From: Collimonas sp. OK307
GTDB lineage: Bacteria > Pseudomonadota > Gammaproteobacteria > Burkholderiales > Burkholderiaceae_D
Length of the DNA stretch: 64,000 nt
Assembly: GCF_900113705.1 (NCBI RefSeq)
Contig: NZ_FOQI01000021.1
Coordinates: 1-64,000, forward strand
Direction of reading: 5' to 3'
The number at the start of each line of letters is the position of its first letter. Position 1 is the first letter of the stretch. The notes under the pieces were generated by a model. The model was not told the origin of the DNA. It ran no database searches and worked only from the letters and a program-made list of their open reading frames with translations. A program made the translations under genes and the position numbers. Below, piece after piece: positions 35,683 through 46,331 of the stretch.

Positions 35683-37065
35683 ATGGCCTTCCTGCAAACA
35701 ATCCTCGCATTTGTCGTCGCACTTGGCTCTTTGGTCATCATCCATGAGCTGGGCCATTACTGGGTCGCGCGTTTGTGCGGGGTCAAGGTGCTGCGTTTTT
35801 CGGTAGGCATGGGGAAGATCGTTTTCTCGCGTCGTTTCGGTCCCGATCAAACCGAGTGGGCCGTTTCCATCCTGCCTCTGGGCGGTTATGTGAAAATGCT
35901 CGACGCTCGTGAGCAAGACGTAACCGGTTTATCGCCGCAGGAACTGAAGCGCGAATTCACCAATCAGTCGGTATGGCGGCGCATGGCGATCGTGGCGGCC
36001 GGTCCTTTGGCCAACTTTGCCCTTGCCATTTTGTTATTTGCCGGTTTGTACATGTATGGCGAGATGGAGCCGACGCCAAGAGTACGCGCCGTTGCGGAGC
36101 AGACCGCGGCCTACCAGGCCGGTTTGCGCGGCGGCGAATTGATTACCGCTGTGAACGGCGAAGCGATCCAGACCTGGTCCGATCTGCGTTGGAAGGTGCT
36201 GCAGGGAGTGATCGACAAGACACCGGTCAAACTCGACATCCGCAGGACAAATCCTGGCCCGGCAGGCGACAGTTTGCCGGGCGGCGAACCGGTCGATACG
36301 GTCAGTTTGCCGATCGAAGTCCTGGCGGCGAAAGACCTTGAAGGCGATTTTCTCGGCAAGCTAGGCATCAAGCTGGCGCGCCCCAAGCCGATTTTGGGCA
36401 AAGTCGTGCCGGATGGCCCTGCCATGCAGGCCGGTTTGCATGAAGGCGACCTGATCACCAGCGTCAATGGCGAGCCGGTAGCCGATGGTGTCGCTTTCAT
36501 CGATAAGGTGAAGGCATCGCCGGGCAAAGCACTGAGCCTGACGGGTATAAGGAACGGCAATAGCTTCGCGCTGAGCGTGACGCCGCAAGCGCAAGCAGGC
36601 AAAGATGGACAAATCGGCCTGATCAAGGTTGAAATGCCCATGATGCCGGAAATGATCCTGTCCAGCAGCCCGCCGCTACAAGCACTTGTCAAAGGGGCAA
36701 CGAAGACCTGGGATAGCAGCATCTTGACCCTCAAGATGCTGGGAAAAATGGTGATTGGCGAGGTTTCCTGGAAAAATATCACCGGTCCTATTACCATTGC
36801 CGACTACGCTGGCCAGACTGCGCGTATCGGCGCATTCAGCTATCTGAGTTTTATCGCCTTCATCAGCATCAGTCTTGGCGTCATGAATTTGCTGCCCATT
36901 CCGGTTCTAGACGGTGGCCATTTGCTGTATTATTCGCTGGAAGTTTTGACTGGACGTCCCATTCCCGAGCGAGTTGGTGCAATTGCACAGCGCGCGGGTA
37001 TCGGTATTTTGATGACGTTGATGATAGTCGCCATGTTTAACGACATCGTTCGGCTCATATTTTAA
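35683..37065 (+). CDS. rseP: RIP metalloprotease RseP (site-2 protease)
   Basis: Inner-membrane zinc protease that performs the second cut of anti-sigma-E RseA and removes signal-peptide remnants. 460 residues. Zinc motif HELGH at residues 21-25 in the first helix; two PDZ domains (about 125-210 and 230-315, with GLRGGELITAVNGE and GLHEGDLITSVNGEPV); and the C-terminal NLLPIPVLDGGHLLYY, which provides the third zinc ligand Asp. The order dxr-rseP-bamA is the conserved envelope arrangement. Confidence 0.97.
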   Translation: MAFLQTILAFVVALGSLVIIHELGHYWVARLCGVKVLRFSVGMGKIVFSRRFGPDQTEWAVSILPLGGYVKMLDAREQDVTGLSPQELKREFTNQSVWRRMAIVAAGPLANFALAILLFAGLYMYGEMEPTPRVRAVAEQTAAYQAGLRGGELITAVNGEAIQTWSDLRWKVLQGVIDKTPVKLDIRRTNPGPAGDSLPGGEPVDTVSLPIEVLAAKDLEGDFLGKLGIKLARPKPILGKVVPDGPAMQAGLHEGDLITSVNGEPVADGVAFIDKVKASPGKALSLTGIRNGNSFALSVTPQAQAGKDGQIGLIKVEMPMMPEMILSSSPPLQALVKGATKTWDSSILTLKMLGKMVIGEVSWKNITGPITIADYAGQTARIGAFSYLSFIAFISISLGVMNLLPIPVLDGGHLLYYSLEVLTGRPIPERVGAIAQRAGIGILMTLMIVAMFNDIVRLIF

Positions 37066-37125
37066 GTTCCGCTCTCTTGTCTGACAATCGTGGCAGACAA
37101 GGACATTGATAAAAAACGATCGCTA

Positions 37126-39504
37126 ATGAAATTACATTCTGAGCACTTCCCTTTGTCGATTCTTCCCCGTCGTTTGATTGCTGCTGCAGCCTTTGCCGTG
37201 TGTTCCGGCCAAGCGCTCGCGGTGCAACCGTTTGTGGTCAAGGATATCCGCATTGAAGGTATTCAACGGACCGAGGCAGGCACTGTTTTCAGCTACCTGC
37301 CGGTGCGCGTCGGTGAAACCTTCACCGACGAAAAAGGTACCGCGGCGATCAAGGCGCTTTACGCTACCGGTTTCTTCAAGGATGTCCGGGTCGAGTCTGA
37401 AGGCGACGTGCTGGTGGTCATGGTTGAAGAGCGGCCGTCGATTGCCGCCGTCGAGTTTTCCGGCATCAAGGAATTCGATAAAGATCAATTGACCAAGGCC
37501 CTGAAAGAAATCGGCGTTGGCGAATCGCGCATTTTCGACAAGGCGCAGGTTGACCGCGCTGAGCAGGAATTGAAAAAACAATACCTGTCACGCGGGCTGT
37601 ATGGCATGAAAGTGACCACTACCGTCACGCCTATCGAACGTAACCGGGTCAATGTGACGTTTGCGGTGGATGAAGGTGAAGTATCCCGCATCAAGGAAAT
37701 CCGTTTCGTCGGCAACAAGGCATTTTCCGATAGCACCCTGCGCGACCAGATAAAACTGCGTTCGCCGGGCTGGTTTACCTGGTACACCAAGGCTGACCAG
37801 TACGCGAAAGAAAAACTCTCGGGCGATATCGAAACCCTGCGTTCGTATTACCTGAATCGCGGTTATATCGAGATGCAGGTAGAGTCGACCCAGGTCTCGA
37901 TTACGCCGGACAAGAAAGATATCTACATCACCGTCAATATCAATGAAGGTGAAAAATACACAGTTTCCGACATCAAGCTGGAAGGCGAAATGTTTGGCCG
38001 CGAGGATGAACTCCGGTCGCTGATTGCACTGAAAAAAGGCGATGTGTTCAACGGCGAAAAGCTCAACAACAGCACCAAGAAGATGTCGGAACGCCTGGGT
38101 AACTTCGGTTACGCATTCGCCAACGTCAACGCCAATCCGGAATTGAACCGCGAAAAGAAAGAAGTGGCGTTTACCATTCTGGTCGACCCCGGCAAGCGCG
38201 TGTACGTGCGCCATGTCAACGTTGCTGGCAATACCAAGACGCGTGACGAAGTGGTGCGCCGCGAATTCCGTCAGTTCGAAGATTCATGGTACGACGGCTC
38301 GAAGATCAAGCTTTCGCGTGACCGGGTTGACCGCCTTGGCTACTTCAAGGACGTGAAGATTGAAACGCCGGAAGTGGCAAACACTTCCGACCAGGTTGAC
38401 ATCAACATGGAAGTCACCGAAAAACCGACCGGTAATATCCAGGTCGGCGCCGGCTTTTCGCAAACCGACAAGCTGAGCTTGTCCGGTTCGATCCAGCAAC
38501 AGAATGCTTTCGGCAGCGGCAACACCATTGGCCTCGATATCAATACCAGCAGTTACTCGCGGGTGATTGCGCTGTCGCAAACCAATCCGTACTTTACCGA
38601 TGACGGCATCAGCCGTACCTACGACGTCTACTACCGTACCGTACGGCCGTCGCAGTACACCACCGGTGACTACAAGGTGCGGACCATCGGTAGCGATATC
38701 AAGTTCGGTGTGCCGTTCTCGGAACTGGACACCGTATTTTTCGGCGTCGGAATCGAAAACACTAACGTCAAGGCCGACTCGACCAGCCCGCTGCTTTATC
38801 AGCAATATGTCACCGACTTCGGTAACGGCCAGCTGGTCAACAGCGGCCTGGGTTATAACGTGCTCGCCAATCCGTCATCGGCAAGCACCAACAGTTTCCC
38901 GCTGACGGCAGCCTGGCAGCGCGATAGCCGCGACAGTGCACTGGTGCCGACTACAGGACGTTACCAGCGCGCCACTCTCGAAGTTTCCGCGGTCGGTACC
39001 TTGCGCTATTACCGTGCAAGTTATCAGCATCAATACTTCAAGCCGCTGTTCAGCAATGCTGTAACATTGGCCATGAACGGCGAAATCGATTATGGCCGCG
39101 GCATGGGCGGCAAGCCTTACCCTGTGTTCAAGAACTACTATGCCGGCGGTATCGGCACCGTACGCGGATTTGAAGGCTCGACACTGGGCGTCGGCACTAA
39201 CGTCGACCAGTACGGCGATTCGATGGGTGGTGCTTCGCGGGTATTCGGTAACCTGGAAGCGCAATTCCCGTTCCCAGGCTCAGGCACCGACCGTAGCTTG
39301 CGCTGGTTTACCTTCCTCGATGCCGGTCAGGTGTATGCCGACAAGGCGCCAATGCAGTTGAGCGAGTTGCGTTATTCTACTGGTATCGGTTTGAGCTGGG
39401 TGTCGCCTATCGGTCCTTTGAAGATCAGTTACGGCAAGCCTTTGAACGCGAAGCCGACCGACAAGCAGCAGTCGTTCCAATTCCAGTTAGGCACGGGCTT
39501 TTAA
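37126..39504 (+). CDS. bamA: Outer membrane protein assembly factor BamA
   Basis: Central subunit of the BAM complex that inserts beta-barrel proteins into the outer membrane. 792 residues: signal peptide (MKLHSEHFPLSILPRR, hydrophobic AAAAFAVCSG, cleavage after QALA), five POTRA domains (about 25-420, starting FVVKDIRIEGIQRTEAGTVFSYLPVRVG) and a 16-strand barrel containing the VRGF motif (GGIGTVRGFEGS), ending LGTGF with C-terminal Phe. The ATG at 37126 was chosen because it yields a normal signal peptide; a GTG at 37090 would add 12 charged residues. Confidence 0.96.
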   Translation: MKLHSEHFPLSILPRRLIAAAAFAVCSGQALAVQPFVVKDIRIEGIQRTEAGTVFSYLPVRVGETFTDEKGTAAIKALYATGFFKDVRVESEGDVLVVMVEERPSIAAVEFSGIKEFDKDQLTKALKEIGVGESRIFDKAQVDRAEQELKKQYLSRGLYGMKVTTTVTPIERNRVNVTFAVDEGEVSRIKEIRFVGNKAFSDSTLRDQIKLRSPGWFTWYTKADQYAKEKLSGDIETLRSYYLNRGYIEMQVESTQVSITPDKKDIYITVNINEGEKYTVSDIKLEGEMFGREDELRSLIALKKGDVFNGEKLNNSTKKMSERLGNFGYAFANVNANPELNREKKEVAFTILVDPGKRVYVRHVNVAGNTKTRDEVVRREFRQFEDSWYDGSKIKLSRDRVDRLGYFKDVKIETPEVANTSDQVDINMEVTEKPTGNIQVGAGFSQTDKLSLSGSIQQQNAFGSGNTIGLDINTSSYSRVIALSQTNPYFTDDGISRTYDVYYRTVRPSQYTTGDYKVRTIGSDIKFGVPFSELDTVFFGVGIENTNVKADSTSPLLYQQYVTDFGNGQLVNSGLGYNVLANPSSASTNSFPLTAAWQRDSRDSALVPTTGRYQRATLEVSAVGTLRYYRASYQHQYFKPLFSNAVTLAMNGEIDYGRGMGGKPYPVFKNYYAGGIGTVRGFEGSTLGVGTNVDQYGDSMGGASRVFGNLEAQFPFPGSGTDRSLRWFTFLDAGQVYADKAPMQLSELRYSTGIGLSWVSPIGPLKISYGKPLNAKPTDKQQSFQFQLGTGF

Positions 39505-39585
39505 TTCGTCGGGATGCTGCACAATTGCAGATCCCGGCAAGCGTGGCATAATGCACAAGTTGCATCATTTGAATTGCGGAGAATA

Positions 39586-40113
39586 GTGTTGAAATCTCTA
39601 ATAAAATCCTTTACGTTTTTACCATCAGCCGGTTTGATGGCGGTGTGTTTATTGTCGGCGCTGCCGGCGCATGCAGATGAAGGTTCGAAAATCGCCTTCG
39701 TCAGCAGTGAGCGTATTTTACGCGAGGCGATTCCCGCCAAGACTGCGCAAACCAAGATCGAAGCCGAGTTTTCCAAGCGCGATAAAGATCTGCAAGACCA
39801 GGCTACCCGCTTGAAATCCATGGCAGACAAGCTGGACAAGGATTCAGCCGTGATTTCGGAATCCGAACGGATCAAGCGCCAGCGTGAGTTGAGCGATCTG
39901 GACAAGGATTTTCAACGTAAGCAACGTGAGTTCCGCGAAGACCTGAACCAGCGCCGCAACGAAGAACTGGCGATCGTCCTGGAGCGTTCGACCAAGGCGA
40001 TCAAGCAGATTGCTGAAGCCGAGAAGTACGATATGGTGTTTCAGGAAGGCGGCGTGTATGTTAGCCCGCGTATCGATATCACCGATAAAGTATTGAAAAT
40101 CCTCAATAAGTAA
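39586..40113 (+). CDS. skp: OmpH/Skp-family periplasmic chaperone
   Basis: Periplasmic holdase that carries unfolded outer-membrane proteins to BamA. About 175 residues: signal peptide (LKSLIKSFTFLPSAGLMAV... PAHA|DEG), then KIAFVSSERILREAIPAKTAQTKIEAEFSKRDKDL and a long charged coiled coil, ending YVSPRIDITDKVLKIL. There is no ATG in a suitable place: GGAGAA at 39578-39583 serves a GTG (39586) or the next codon TTG (39589), both non-ATG. It sits directly behind bamA as in most proteobacteria. Confidence 0.93.
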   Translation: MLKSLIKSFTFLPSAGLMAVCLLSALPAHADEGSKIAFVSSERILREAIPAKTAQTKIEAEFSKRDKDLQDQATRLKSMADKLDKDSAVISESERIKRQRELSDLDKDFQRKQREFREDLNQRRNEELAIVLERSTKAIKQIAEAEKYDMVFQEGGVYVSPRIDITDKVLKILNK

Positions 40114-40147
40114 AACCATTCTGAATTCAGTTCGTTAGGGCCACTAT

Positions 40148-41215
40148 ATGACCATTCGGCTAAAAGAACTGGTCGAAAGCTTGGGTGGCCAATTGATCGG
40201 TGATGCGGATACCCAGGTATCCGGCATCGCGCCACTGAGCGACGCCAGCGCATCACAGATTACCTTCCTGTCCAATCCCAAGTTTCGCCCCCAGGTGTCG
40301 CAAACGCAGGCGGCAGCTATCATTTTGTCTGCCGCGGATGATGCAGTGGTCGGCGCCGACTTTCACGGCGTACGTATCGTTGCAGCCAATCCCTATGCCT
40401 ATTTTGCCCGGGCGGCGCAATTCTTTGCCGTAAAAAATGCGATTCCCGTGGTTCCTGGCATTCATCCCGCAGCCAATGTCGATCCTGCCGCCCACATTGC
40501 AGAGACCGCCTATATCGGCGCGAATGCAGTTATCGGTGCTGGCGCTTCGATCGGCGAGCACGTCCGGATCGGCGCCGGGTGCGTGATAGGCCGGGATGTC
40601 AGCATTGGTGCAGAAAGTTGTCTGTATCCCAATGTCATCATTTATGACGCTTGTCAGATTGGCCAGCGCGCCATCATCCATTCCGGCGTTGTGATCGGCG
40701 CCGATGGTTTCGGTTTTGCCAATGACGGCGGAACCTGGGTCAAAATTCCTCAGACCGGCCGGGTACTGATCGGCGACGACGTTGAAATCGGCGCCAATAC
40801 CACCATCGACCGTGGCGCTTTGGCCGATACCGTGATTGAAGAGGGCGTCAAGTTGGACAATCAAATCCAGATCGCCCATAACTGCCATATCGGCGCGCAT
40901 ACTGCGATTGCGGCCTGCGCCGGCATTGCAGGAAGTGCCAGGATCGGCAAATATTGCTCGATAGGCGGCGCTGCCATGATCCATGGCCACATTACCATCG
41001 TCGATCATGTGCATGTATCAGCAGGTACGCTGGCGTTGCGCTCGATCTCCGAGCCGGGCCAATACACTGGCTTTTATCCGATTGCCAAACATGGCGATTG
41101 GGAAAAATCTGCCGCTTTGGTACGCAATCTGAATACAATGCGTGAGAAAATCCGGTCTCTGGAAAAATCCGTCAAACAATTGTCGCAACAGTCTACCCAA
41201 GAAGATAATGAATAG
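40148..41215 (+). CDS. lpxD: UDP-3-O-(3-hydroxyacyl)glucosamine N-acyltransferase
   Basis: Third step of lipid A synthesis: transfers a second hydroxyacyl chain from ACP to the glucosamine nitrogen. 355 residues: N-terminal uridine-binding domain (to about 100), a left-handed beta-helix of hexapeptide repeats ([26 protein letters not shown]...), [29 protein letters not shown], catalytic His in [12 protein letters not shown], and a C-terminal helix that trimerises. It overlaps fabZ by eight bases. Confidence 0.97.
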   Translation: MTIRLKELVESLGGQLIGDADTQVSGIAPLSDASASQITFLSNPKFRPQVSQTQAAAIILSAADDAVVGADFHGVRIVAANPYAYFARAAQFFAVKNAIPVVPGIHPAANVDPAAHIAETAYIGANAVIGAGASIGEHVRIGAGCVIGRDVSIGAESCLYPNVIIYDACQIGQRAIIHSGVVIGADGFGFANDGGTWVKIPQTGRVLIGDDVEIGANTTIDRGALADTVIEEGVKLDNQIQIAHNCHIGAHTAIAACAGIAGSARIGKYCSIGGAAMIHGHITIVDHVHVSAGTLALRSISEPGQYTGFYPIAKHGDWEKSAALVRNLNTMREKIRSLEKSVKQLSQQSTQEDNE

Positions 41216-41711
41216 TCCAAACCAAACGCTAGATATCAATCAGATCAAAACCTACCTGCCGCATCGTTATCCGCTGTTGCTGGTTGATCGCGTATTGAAT
41301 TGGGAAAGTGGCAAGTCGATCACGGCGATCAAGAATGTCACGATCAATGAAGAGTTTTTCAACGGCCATTTCCCCAACAAGCCGGTAATGCCAGGCGTCC
41401 TGACCATCGAGGCGTTGGCGCAAACCGCCGCTTTGCTGTCGTTCCTGACCGAAGGCCGCAAGCCGGATGAAAATACCGTGGTGTATTTCCTCGGCATCGA
41501 TAAAGCCCGTTTCCGCCGCCCGGTCGAACCTGGCGACCAGATCAAGCTGCAGGTCGAGATCGTACGCGTAGTGCGCGGCATCTGGAAATACAAGGCAGTC
41601 GCCAGCGTCGATGGCGAAATGGCCGTGGAAGCCGAATTCATGTGCACCATGCGGAGTGCTGTCAGTCCTGGCGCAGCACCGTCTGTCGTGGATGCCACCC
41701 CGTCAGAGTGA
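41208..41711 (+). CDS. fabZ: 3-hydroxyacyl-ACP dehydratase FabZ
   Basis: Dehydrates 3-hydroxyacyl-ACP in fatty acid elongation; competes with LpxA/LpxD for hydroxyacyl-ACP, which explains its place between them. 167 residues, hot-dog fold. Start [30 protein letters not shown] is typical; catalytic His lies in [12 protein letters not shown] and Glu in [14 protein letters not shown]. The ATG at 41208 is inside the end of lpxD. The C-terminus is about 15 residues longer than E. coli FabZ, with an Ala/Pro-rich tail. Confidence 0.97.
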   Translation: MNSPNQTLDINQIKTYLPHRYPLLLVDRVLNWESGKSITAIKNVTINEEFFNGHFPNKPVMPGVLTIEALAQTAALLSFLTEGRKPDENTVVYFLGIDKARFRRPVEPGDQIKLQVEIVRVVRGIWKYKAVASVDGEMAVEAEFMCTMRSAVSPGAAPSVVDATPSE

Positions 41712-41715
41712 TCCG

Positions 41716-42504
41716 ATGACGCGCATTCACCCTACCGCAGTCATCGATCCTAAGGCAGCCCTCGACAGTACCGTGGAAGTCGGCGCTTATGCGGTGATCG
41801 GCCCGCACGTCGCCATTGGCGCCGGCAGCAAGATCGGGCCGCACGCCGTGATCGAAGGCCACACCACGATCGGCCGCGATAATGCGATTTTCCAGTTCGG
41901 TTCGATTGGCGCCGCGCCGCAAGACAAGAAATATGCGGGCGAACCAACCCGGCTGGAGATTGGCGACCGCAACACCATCCGCGAGTTTGTTACGCTCAAT
42001 CTCGGCACCGTGCAGGATGGCGGCGTCACCCGCATCGGCGACGATAACTGGGTGATGGCCTACGTCCACGTGGCGCATGATTGTCAAATTGGCAGCAACA
42101 CCACCATCGCCAACAACGCAACGCTGGCCGGACACGTACATATAGGCGACTGGGTGTTGCTCGGCGGCTTTACCACCGTGCACCAGTTTTGCCGTATCGG
42201 CGCCCATGCGATGACAGCGTTCACCGCCGCCGTCAGCCAGGATGTGCCACCATTCGTGACGGCCGCCGGCAACCGCGCCGAGCCCGCAGGAATCAATAGC
42301 GAAGGCCTTCGTCGGCGTGGTTTCAGCAGCGAGCAGATCATGACGATCAAGCGTGCTTACCGGATCATTTATCGGTCCGGCCTGGCGCTGGAAGACGCCA
42401 TGGCCGCGTTGGCGCAGGAAGAACTGAAAGTGCCTGACTCCGCTGCCTATCTGAAGCTGATGCGCGATTTCATCGCGACCTCTTCGCGTGGCATCATCCG
42501 CTAA
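41716..42504 (+). CDS. lpxA: UDP-N-acetylglucosamine acyltransferase
   Basis: First step of lipid A synthesis: transfers 3-hydroxyacyl from ACP to UDP-GlcNAc. 262 residues, exactly the family length. Start [32 protein letters not shown]; hexapeptide beta-helix; catalytic His in [13 protein letters not shown]; later [30 protein letters not shown] and helical C-terminus. The ATG at 41716 lies four bases after the fabZ stop; the longer upstream frame inside fabZ is ignored. Confidence 0.98.
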   Translation: MTRIHPTAVIDPKAALDSTVEVGAYAVIGPHVAIGAGSKIGPHAVIEGHTTIGRDNAIFQFGSIGAAPQDKKYAGEPTRLEIGDRNTIREFVTLNLGTVQDGGVTRIGDDNWVMAYVHVAHDCQIGSNTTIANNATLAGHVHIGDWVLLGGFTTVHQFCRIGAHAMTAFTAAVSQDVPPFVTAAGNRAEPAGINSEGLRRRGFSSEQIMTIKRAYRIIYRSGLALEDAMAALAQEELKVPDSAAYLKLMRDFIATSSRGIIR

Positions 42505-42514
42505 CGTGGCGGAT

Positions 42515-43693
42515 ATGACGGACAACAATTCCAATATAGCAATCGCTATGGTCGCCGGAGAAAGCTCCGGCGACCTGCTTGCCAGCCGCCTGTTATCCGG
42601 CTTGCGGCCGCACCTGCCTGATGCGCCCATGTACGGCATCGGCGGCGCCAAGATGGCTGAGTATGGTTTTGTCAGCGGCTGGCCGATGGAAAAGCTGTCG
42701 GTCCACGGTTTTTTCGAAGCGCTAGCCAATTATCGCGAGATCAAAGGCATCCAGATTGCACTGCGCGATCGGCTGCTGGTTGAAAAGCCGAGTGTGTTTA
42801 TCGGCGTCGACGCCCCTGATTTCAATTTCGGCCTGGAAGCGCAGTTGCGCGAGGCCGGCATTCCGACCGTGCATTTTATCGGCCCTTCAATCTGGGCCTG
42901 GCGCGGCGGCCGTATCAAGAAGATCAAACGTGCGGCATCGCATATGCTGGTCATCTTCCCGTTTGAAGAAGATATCTATCGCAAAGCCGGGATTCCTGTA
43001 ACTTATGTCGGCCATCCGCTGGCGCAAGTAATCCCGATGGAGCCGGATGTTGCCGCGGCGCGCAGCGCGCTTGGATTGCCTGCGACTGGCAGGGTGGTGG
43101 CGATCTTGCCCGGTAGCCGCATGGGCGAACTGAAGTACAACACGATCGCCTTTGTGCAAGCCGCAAAGATACTGGCGCAGCGCGATCCCGGCATGCGCTT
43201 CGTGGCGCCGATGGCGGGAGAGAAACAGCGCAAATTCTTTAGCGAATTGGTAGCCGAGGCCGGTTTGCAGGATCTGCCGATCCAGCTGCTGGACGGCCAG
43301 TCGCACACCGCAATGGCGGCTGCCGACGGCGTGCTGGTTGCTTCCGGAACCGCATCGCTGGAAGTCGCGTTGTACAAGAAGCCGATGGTGATCGCCTACA
43401 AGATGATGCGCGCCAGCTGGGAAATCATGCGCCACATGAGCTACCAGCCATGGATAGGCTTGCCGAATATCCTGGCGCGTGAATTCCTGGTGCCGGAGCT
43501 TTTGCAGCACAATGCAACGCCGCAAGCGTTGGCGGATGCGCTCTGGACGCAACTGGAAGATCCCGCCCGCCAGGCTATGCTGCGGCAGCGCTTTACCGAA
43601 ATGCACCATACTTTGCTGCGCGATACCGCCGGCGAAAGTGCGCAAGCCGTATTGCAAGTCATCGAGCAAAATCGCAAACAACATCAGCGCTGA
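42515..43693 (+). CDS. lpxB: Lipid-A-disaccharide synthase
   Basis: A GT19 glycosyltransferase that joins UDP-2,3-diacylglucosamine and lipid X into the lipid A disaccharide at the inner-membrane face. 392 residues from ATG 42515. The opening [21 protein letters not shown] matches the family start; [45 protein letters not shown] and [13 protein letters not shown] follow. An in-frame GTG at 42488 overlapping lpxA would add nine residues and is less likely, since the ATG form aligns with E. coli LpxB. Confidence 0.96.
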   Translation: MTDNNSNIAIAMVAGESSGDLLASRLLSGLRPHLPDAPMYGIGGAKMAEYGFVSGWPMEKLSVHGFFEALANYREIKGIQIALRDRLLVEKPSVFIGVDAPDFNFGLEAQLREAGIPTVHFIGPSIWAWRGGRIKKIKRAASHMLVIFPFEEDIYRKAGIPVTYVGHPLAQVIPMEPDVAAARSALGLPATGRVVAILPGSRMGELKYNTIAFVQAAKILAQRDPGMRFVAPMAGEKQRKFFSELVAEAGLQDLPIQLLDGQSHTAMAAADGVLVASGTASLEVALYKKPMVIAYKMMRASWEIMRHMSYQPWIGLPNILAREFLVPELLQHNATPQALADALWTQLEDPARQAMLRQRFTEMHHTLLRDTAGESAQAVLQVIEQNRKQHQR

Positions 43694-43737
43694 TTTACAG
43701 CTTATCTTGTCTCACCATTTTCCAAGCAGCCGTGACC

Positions 43738-44361
43738 ATGTCTGATTCCAATTTTTCTCTTTTTAACTACGACGGCGAAATTATCTGTGGCGTCGATGAA
43801 GCCGGCCGCGGGCCGCTGGCCGGCCCGGTCTTTGCCGCAGCCGTGATACTCGATCCGGAAAAGCCGATCAGCGGCTTGCGCGACTCCAAGAAGCTGACCG
43901 CCGAACGGCGCGAAGCGCTGGCTGAGCAAATCAAAGCCAATGCGCTGGCGTGGGCCATCGCCGAATGTTCCGAAGCTGAAATCGACACCCTGAATATTTT
44001 GCAGGCAACCATGCTGGCAATGCGGCGTGCGGTGGAAGGGCTGGCCATGTTGCCGACGCTGGCGCTGATTGACGGCAACCGGTGTCCGCAACTCAGCATC
44101 CGTTCCGAAGCCATCATCAAGGGCGACGACAAGGTGCAAGCCATTTCGGCGGCGTCGATTCTGGCCAAGACGGCGCGCGACGCCGCGCTACAAGTATTGC
44201 ACGCAGAATATCCGCATTACGCATTCGATCAGCACAAAGGCTATCCGACTGCATTGCACATGGAACGCCTGCGCCTGCATGGCGTGTCGCCGGTGCATCG
44301 CAAATCGTATGCGCCGGTGCGGGCTTTGCTGGCAGCGAGTACCGACGGAGCAATAAAATGA
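43738..44361 (+). CDS. rnhB: Ribonuclease HII
   Basis: Cleaves the RNA strand in RNA-DNA hybrids and nicks at single ribonucleotides in DNA. 207 residues. Catalytic acidic residues are seen in [16 protein letters not shown] (Asp, Glu) and LIDGNR (Asp), with [13 protein letters not shown] and [17 protein letters not shown] downstream. The ATG at 43738 is preferred to a GTG six bases upstream. Its TGA overlaps the next gene by ATGA. It follows lpxB, the classical order. Confidence 0.96.
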   Translation: MSDSNFSLFNYDGEIICGVDEAGRGPLAGPVFAAAVILDPEKPISGLRDSKKLTAERREALAEQIKANALAWAIAECSEAEIDTLNILQATMLAMRRAVEGLAMLPTLALIDGNRCPQLSIRSEAIIKGDDKVQAISAASILAKTARDAALQVLHAEYPHYAFDQHKGYPTALHMERLRLHGVSPVHRKSYAPVRALLAASTDGAIK

Positions 44362-45146
44362 AAAGCATCACCTCGTCAGCCAATCCTTTGTACAAGGAAT
44401 TGAAGCATCTTGCGACCAACGCCCATGCGCGGCGCAAGGCGGGCCGCACCTTGCTGGACGGGATTCACCTGACCGAGTCGTATTTGCAGCATGGCGGCAA
44501 GCCGGTATTGTGCGTCGCCAGCGAAACCGCGCTGACGCATGCCGAGGCCGCCGCAGTGATCCGCCAGTGCCAGGCCGATGCGGTGCAATGCATCGCACTG
44601 CCGGATGGCCAATACCAGGCATTAAGTCAGGTTGAACATGGTGTCGGTCTGATGTTCGTGATTGAAACCCCGAAAACGGCCGTGCCGTCAGTGTTGACGC
44701 AATCCGCCGTGCTGCTCGATAACTTGCAGGATCCTGGCAATCTCGGCTCGATCTTGCGCAGCGCCGCCGCTGCCGGCATCAAGCAGATATATTGTTCGGA
44801 AGGTAGCGCATCGGCGTGGTCGCCCAAAGTCCTGCGGGCCGGGATGGGCGCCCATTTCATACTGGACATTTTTGAAGGCGCCGATCTGGCCGCGTTGATG
44901 GCGACGACACAGATACCGGTGCTTGCCACCAGTTCCTATGCAACGCAAAGTATCTATCAGGCTGATTTGAGTGGCCCGCTGGCGTGGCTGTTCGGCCATG
45001 AAGGCCAGGGCGTCGCGGAAGACCTGCTGCGGCTGGCCAGCCAGCAAGTCGTGATTCCGCATCGCGGACAGATGGAGTCACTGAATGCTGCCGCTGCGGC
45101 GGCTGTATGTATTTTTGAACAGTTGCGTCAGTCGCAAGCAAAATGA
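44358..45146 (+). CDS. SpoU/TrmH-family RNA 2'-O-methyltransferase
   Basis: A 262-residue SAM-dependent RNA methyltransferase of the SPOUT superfamily. N-terminal substrate-binding part ([33 protein letters not shown]) resembles RlmB/TsnR-like enzymes. Catalytic domain motifs: [22 protein letters not shown] (motif 1), [10 protein letters not shown] (motif 2) and [19 protein letters not shown] (motif 3 of the trefoil knot). The target nucleotide is not deducible. Its ATG overlaps the rnhB stop. Confidence 0.87.
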   Translation: MKSITSSANPLYKELKHLATNAHARRKAGRTLLDGIHLTESYLQHGGKPVLCVASETALTHAEAAAVIRQCQADAVQCIALPDGQYQALSQVEHGVGLMFVIETPKTAVPSVLTQSAVLLDNLQDPGNLGSILRSAAAAGIKQIYCSEGSASAWSPKVLRAGMGAHFILDIFEGADLAALMATTQIPVLATSSYATQSIYQADLSGPLAWLFGHEGQGVAEDLLRLASQQVVIPHRGQMESLNAAAAAAVCIFEQLRQSQAK

Positions 45147-45153
45147 GTGCACA

Positions 45154-45177
45154 CGTGGGCAAAAAACCTTGCCCACG
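45154..45177. terminator. GTGGGCAA hairpin between convergent genes
   Basis: CGTGGGCAA (45154-45162) and TTGCCCACG (45169-45177) form a 9-bp stem with a 6-base loop in the 37-base gap between the RNA methyltransferase and ppsR. Probably a bidirectional terminator; it shares its core with the element at 24697. Confidence 0.6.
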
Positions 45178-45183
45178 CGGTAC

Positions 45184-46032
45184 CTAGAAAGTCCGTATAT
45201 CCGGCTTGATATCCTGCAAAATCGTTGCAGCGATTTCTTCAATCGATTTGGTAGTCGACGACATCCAGCGAATCCCTTCGCGCCGCATGATCTTTTCCGC
45301 TTCATTCACCTCATAACGGCAATTTGCCAGCGCCGCATATTTGCTGCCCGGCCGACGCTCATTGCGGATTTCCGACAAACGGTCGGCAGCAATCGTCAGC
45401 CCGAAAATTTTCTGCTTGAACGGCAACAGCCCGCTCGGCAATTTGTCGCGCTCGAAATCTTCCGGAATCAACGGGTAGTTGGCCGCTTTGACACCGAACT
45501 GCATCGCCAGGTAAAGACTGGTCGGGGTCTTGCCCGAACGCGATACGCCGACCAGGATGACGTCGGCATCGGCCAGGTTCTTGTGCGACTGGCCATCATC
45601 ATGCGCCAGTGAAAAGTTGATCGCTTCGATCCGGTTCTTGTATTCGTCGGTGTTAGCCGTGTTATGGCTGCGGCCGATAGTGTGGGTGGATTTAACCCCC
45701 AGTTCCTTTTCCAGCGGTTCGACAAAAGTCTGGATCAGGTCCATGTGCATCGCTTTGGCGTGCTGGATGACTTTTGACAAGTCGGCTTTGACTAGTGTCG
45801 AAAAAACAATTGGCAATTTGCCGTCAGCTACAAAAGCTTCGTTGATCTTGCGGGTTGCGTCGTATGCCTTGTCCAGGGTATCGATAAAGGGCAGGCGTAC
45901 TTGTTTGAAACGCAACTCGAACTGCGTCAGTACCGAATGGCCGAAAGTCTCGGCGGTAATGCCGGTGCCGTCGGAAACAAAGAATACCGTGCGATTCGCA
46001 GGGACAAGTTGGGCAGGAGCAGCATCTAGCAT
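45184..46032 (-). CDS. ppsR: PEP synthase regulatory protein (kinase/pyrophosphorylase)
   Basis: A bifunctional DUF299 enzyme that inactivates PEP synthase by ADP-dependent phosphorylation and reactivates it by Pi-dependent phosphorolysis. 282 residues from ATG 46032 ([31 protein letters not shown]). The P-loop [15 protein letters not shown] and the C-terminal [47 protein letters not shown] are diagnostic. The longer frame to 46125 would add 31 unconserved residues. It is divergent from its target gene ppsA. Confidence 0.95.
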   Translation of the reverse strand: MLDAAPAQLVPANRTVFFVSDGTGITAETFGHSVLTQFELRFKQVRLPFIDTLDKAYDATRKINEAFVADGKLPIVFSTLVKADLSKVIQHAKAMHMDLIQTFVEPLEKELGVKSTHTIGRSHNTANTDEYKNRIEAINFSLAHDDGQSHKNLADADVILVGVSRSGKTPTSLYLAMQFGVKAANYPLIPEDFERDKLPSGLLPFKQKIFGLTIAADRLSEIRNERRPGSKYAALANCRYEVNEAEKIMRREGIRWMSSTTKSIEEIAATILQDIKPDIRTF

Positions 46033-46331
46033 AGTGTTATCAAAAAAATAAAATAAGAGAAGCGAAATGCGTTGTGGCGTCAAGGCACGCGACAAGAACC
46101 ACGCCGGCGCCCATGCGGTGCCCATAGCGGTGCAGAAACTTTTAACAGAGCGCCGACTCTAGCAAAGAGTGTTGCTTGCTGCCGGCTTGTTTCCGAATAT
46201 GCCTTTTAACCTTAAATTGGCATAAAATGGCTGCCAACTGAATATTTAAAGCTACCTGACGAAGAATAACAAAAAGCAAAGGGCGGCGAAGGCAATTGTG
46301 AAGATTTCTTATCATCAAACTAGAGGTTGTT

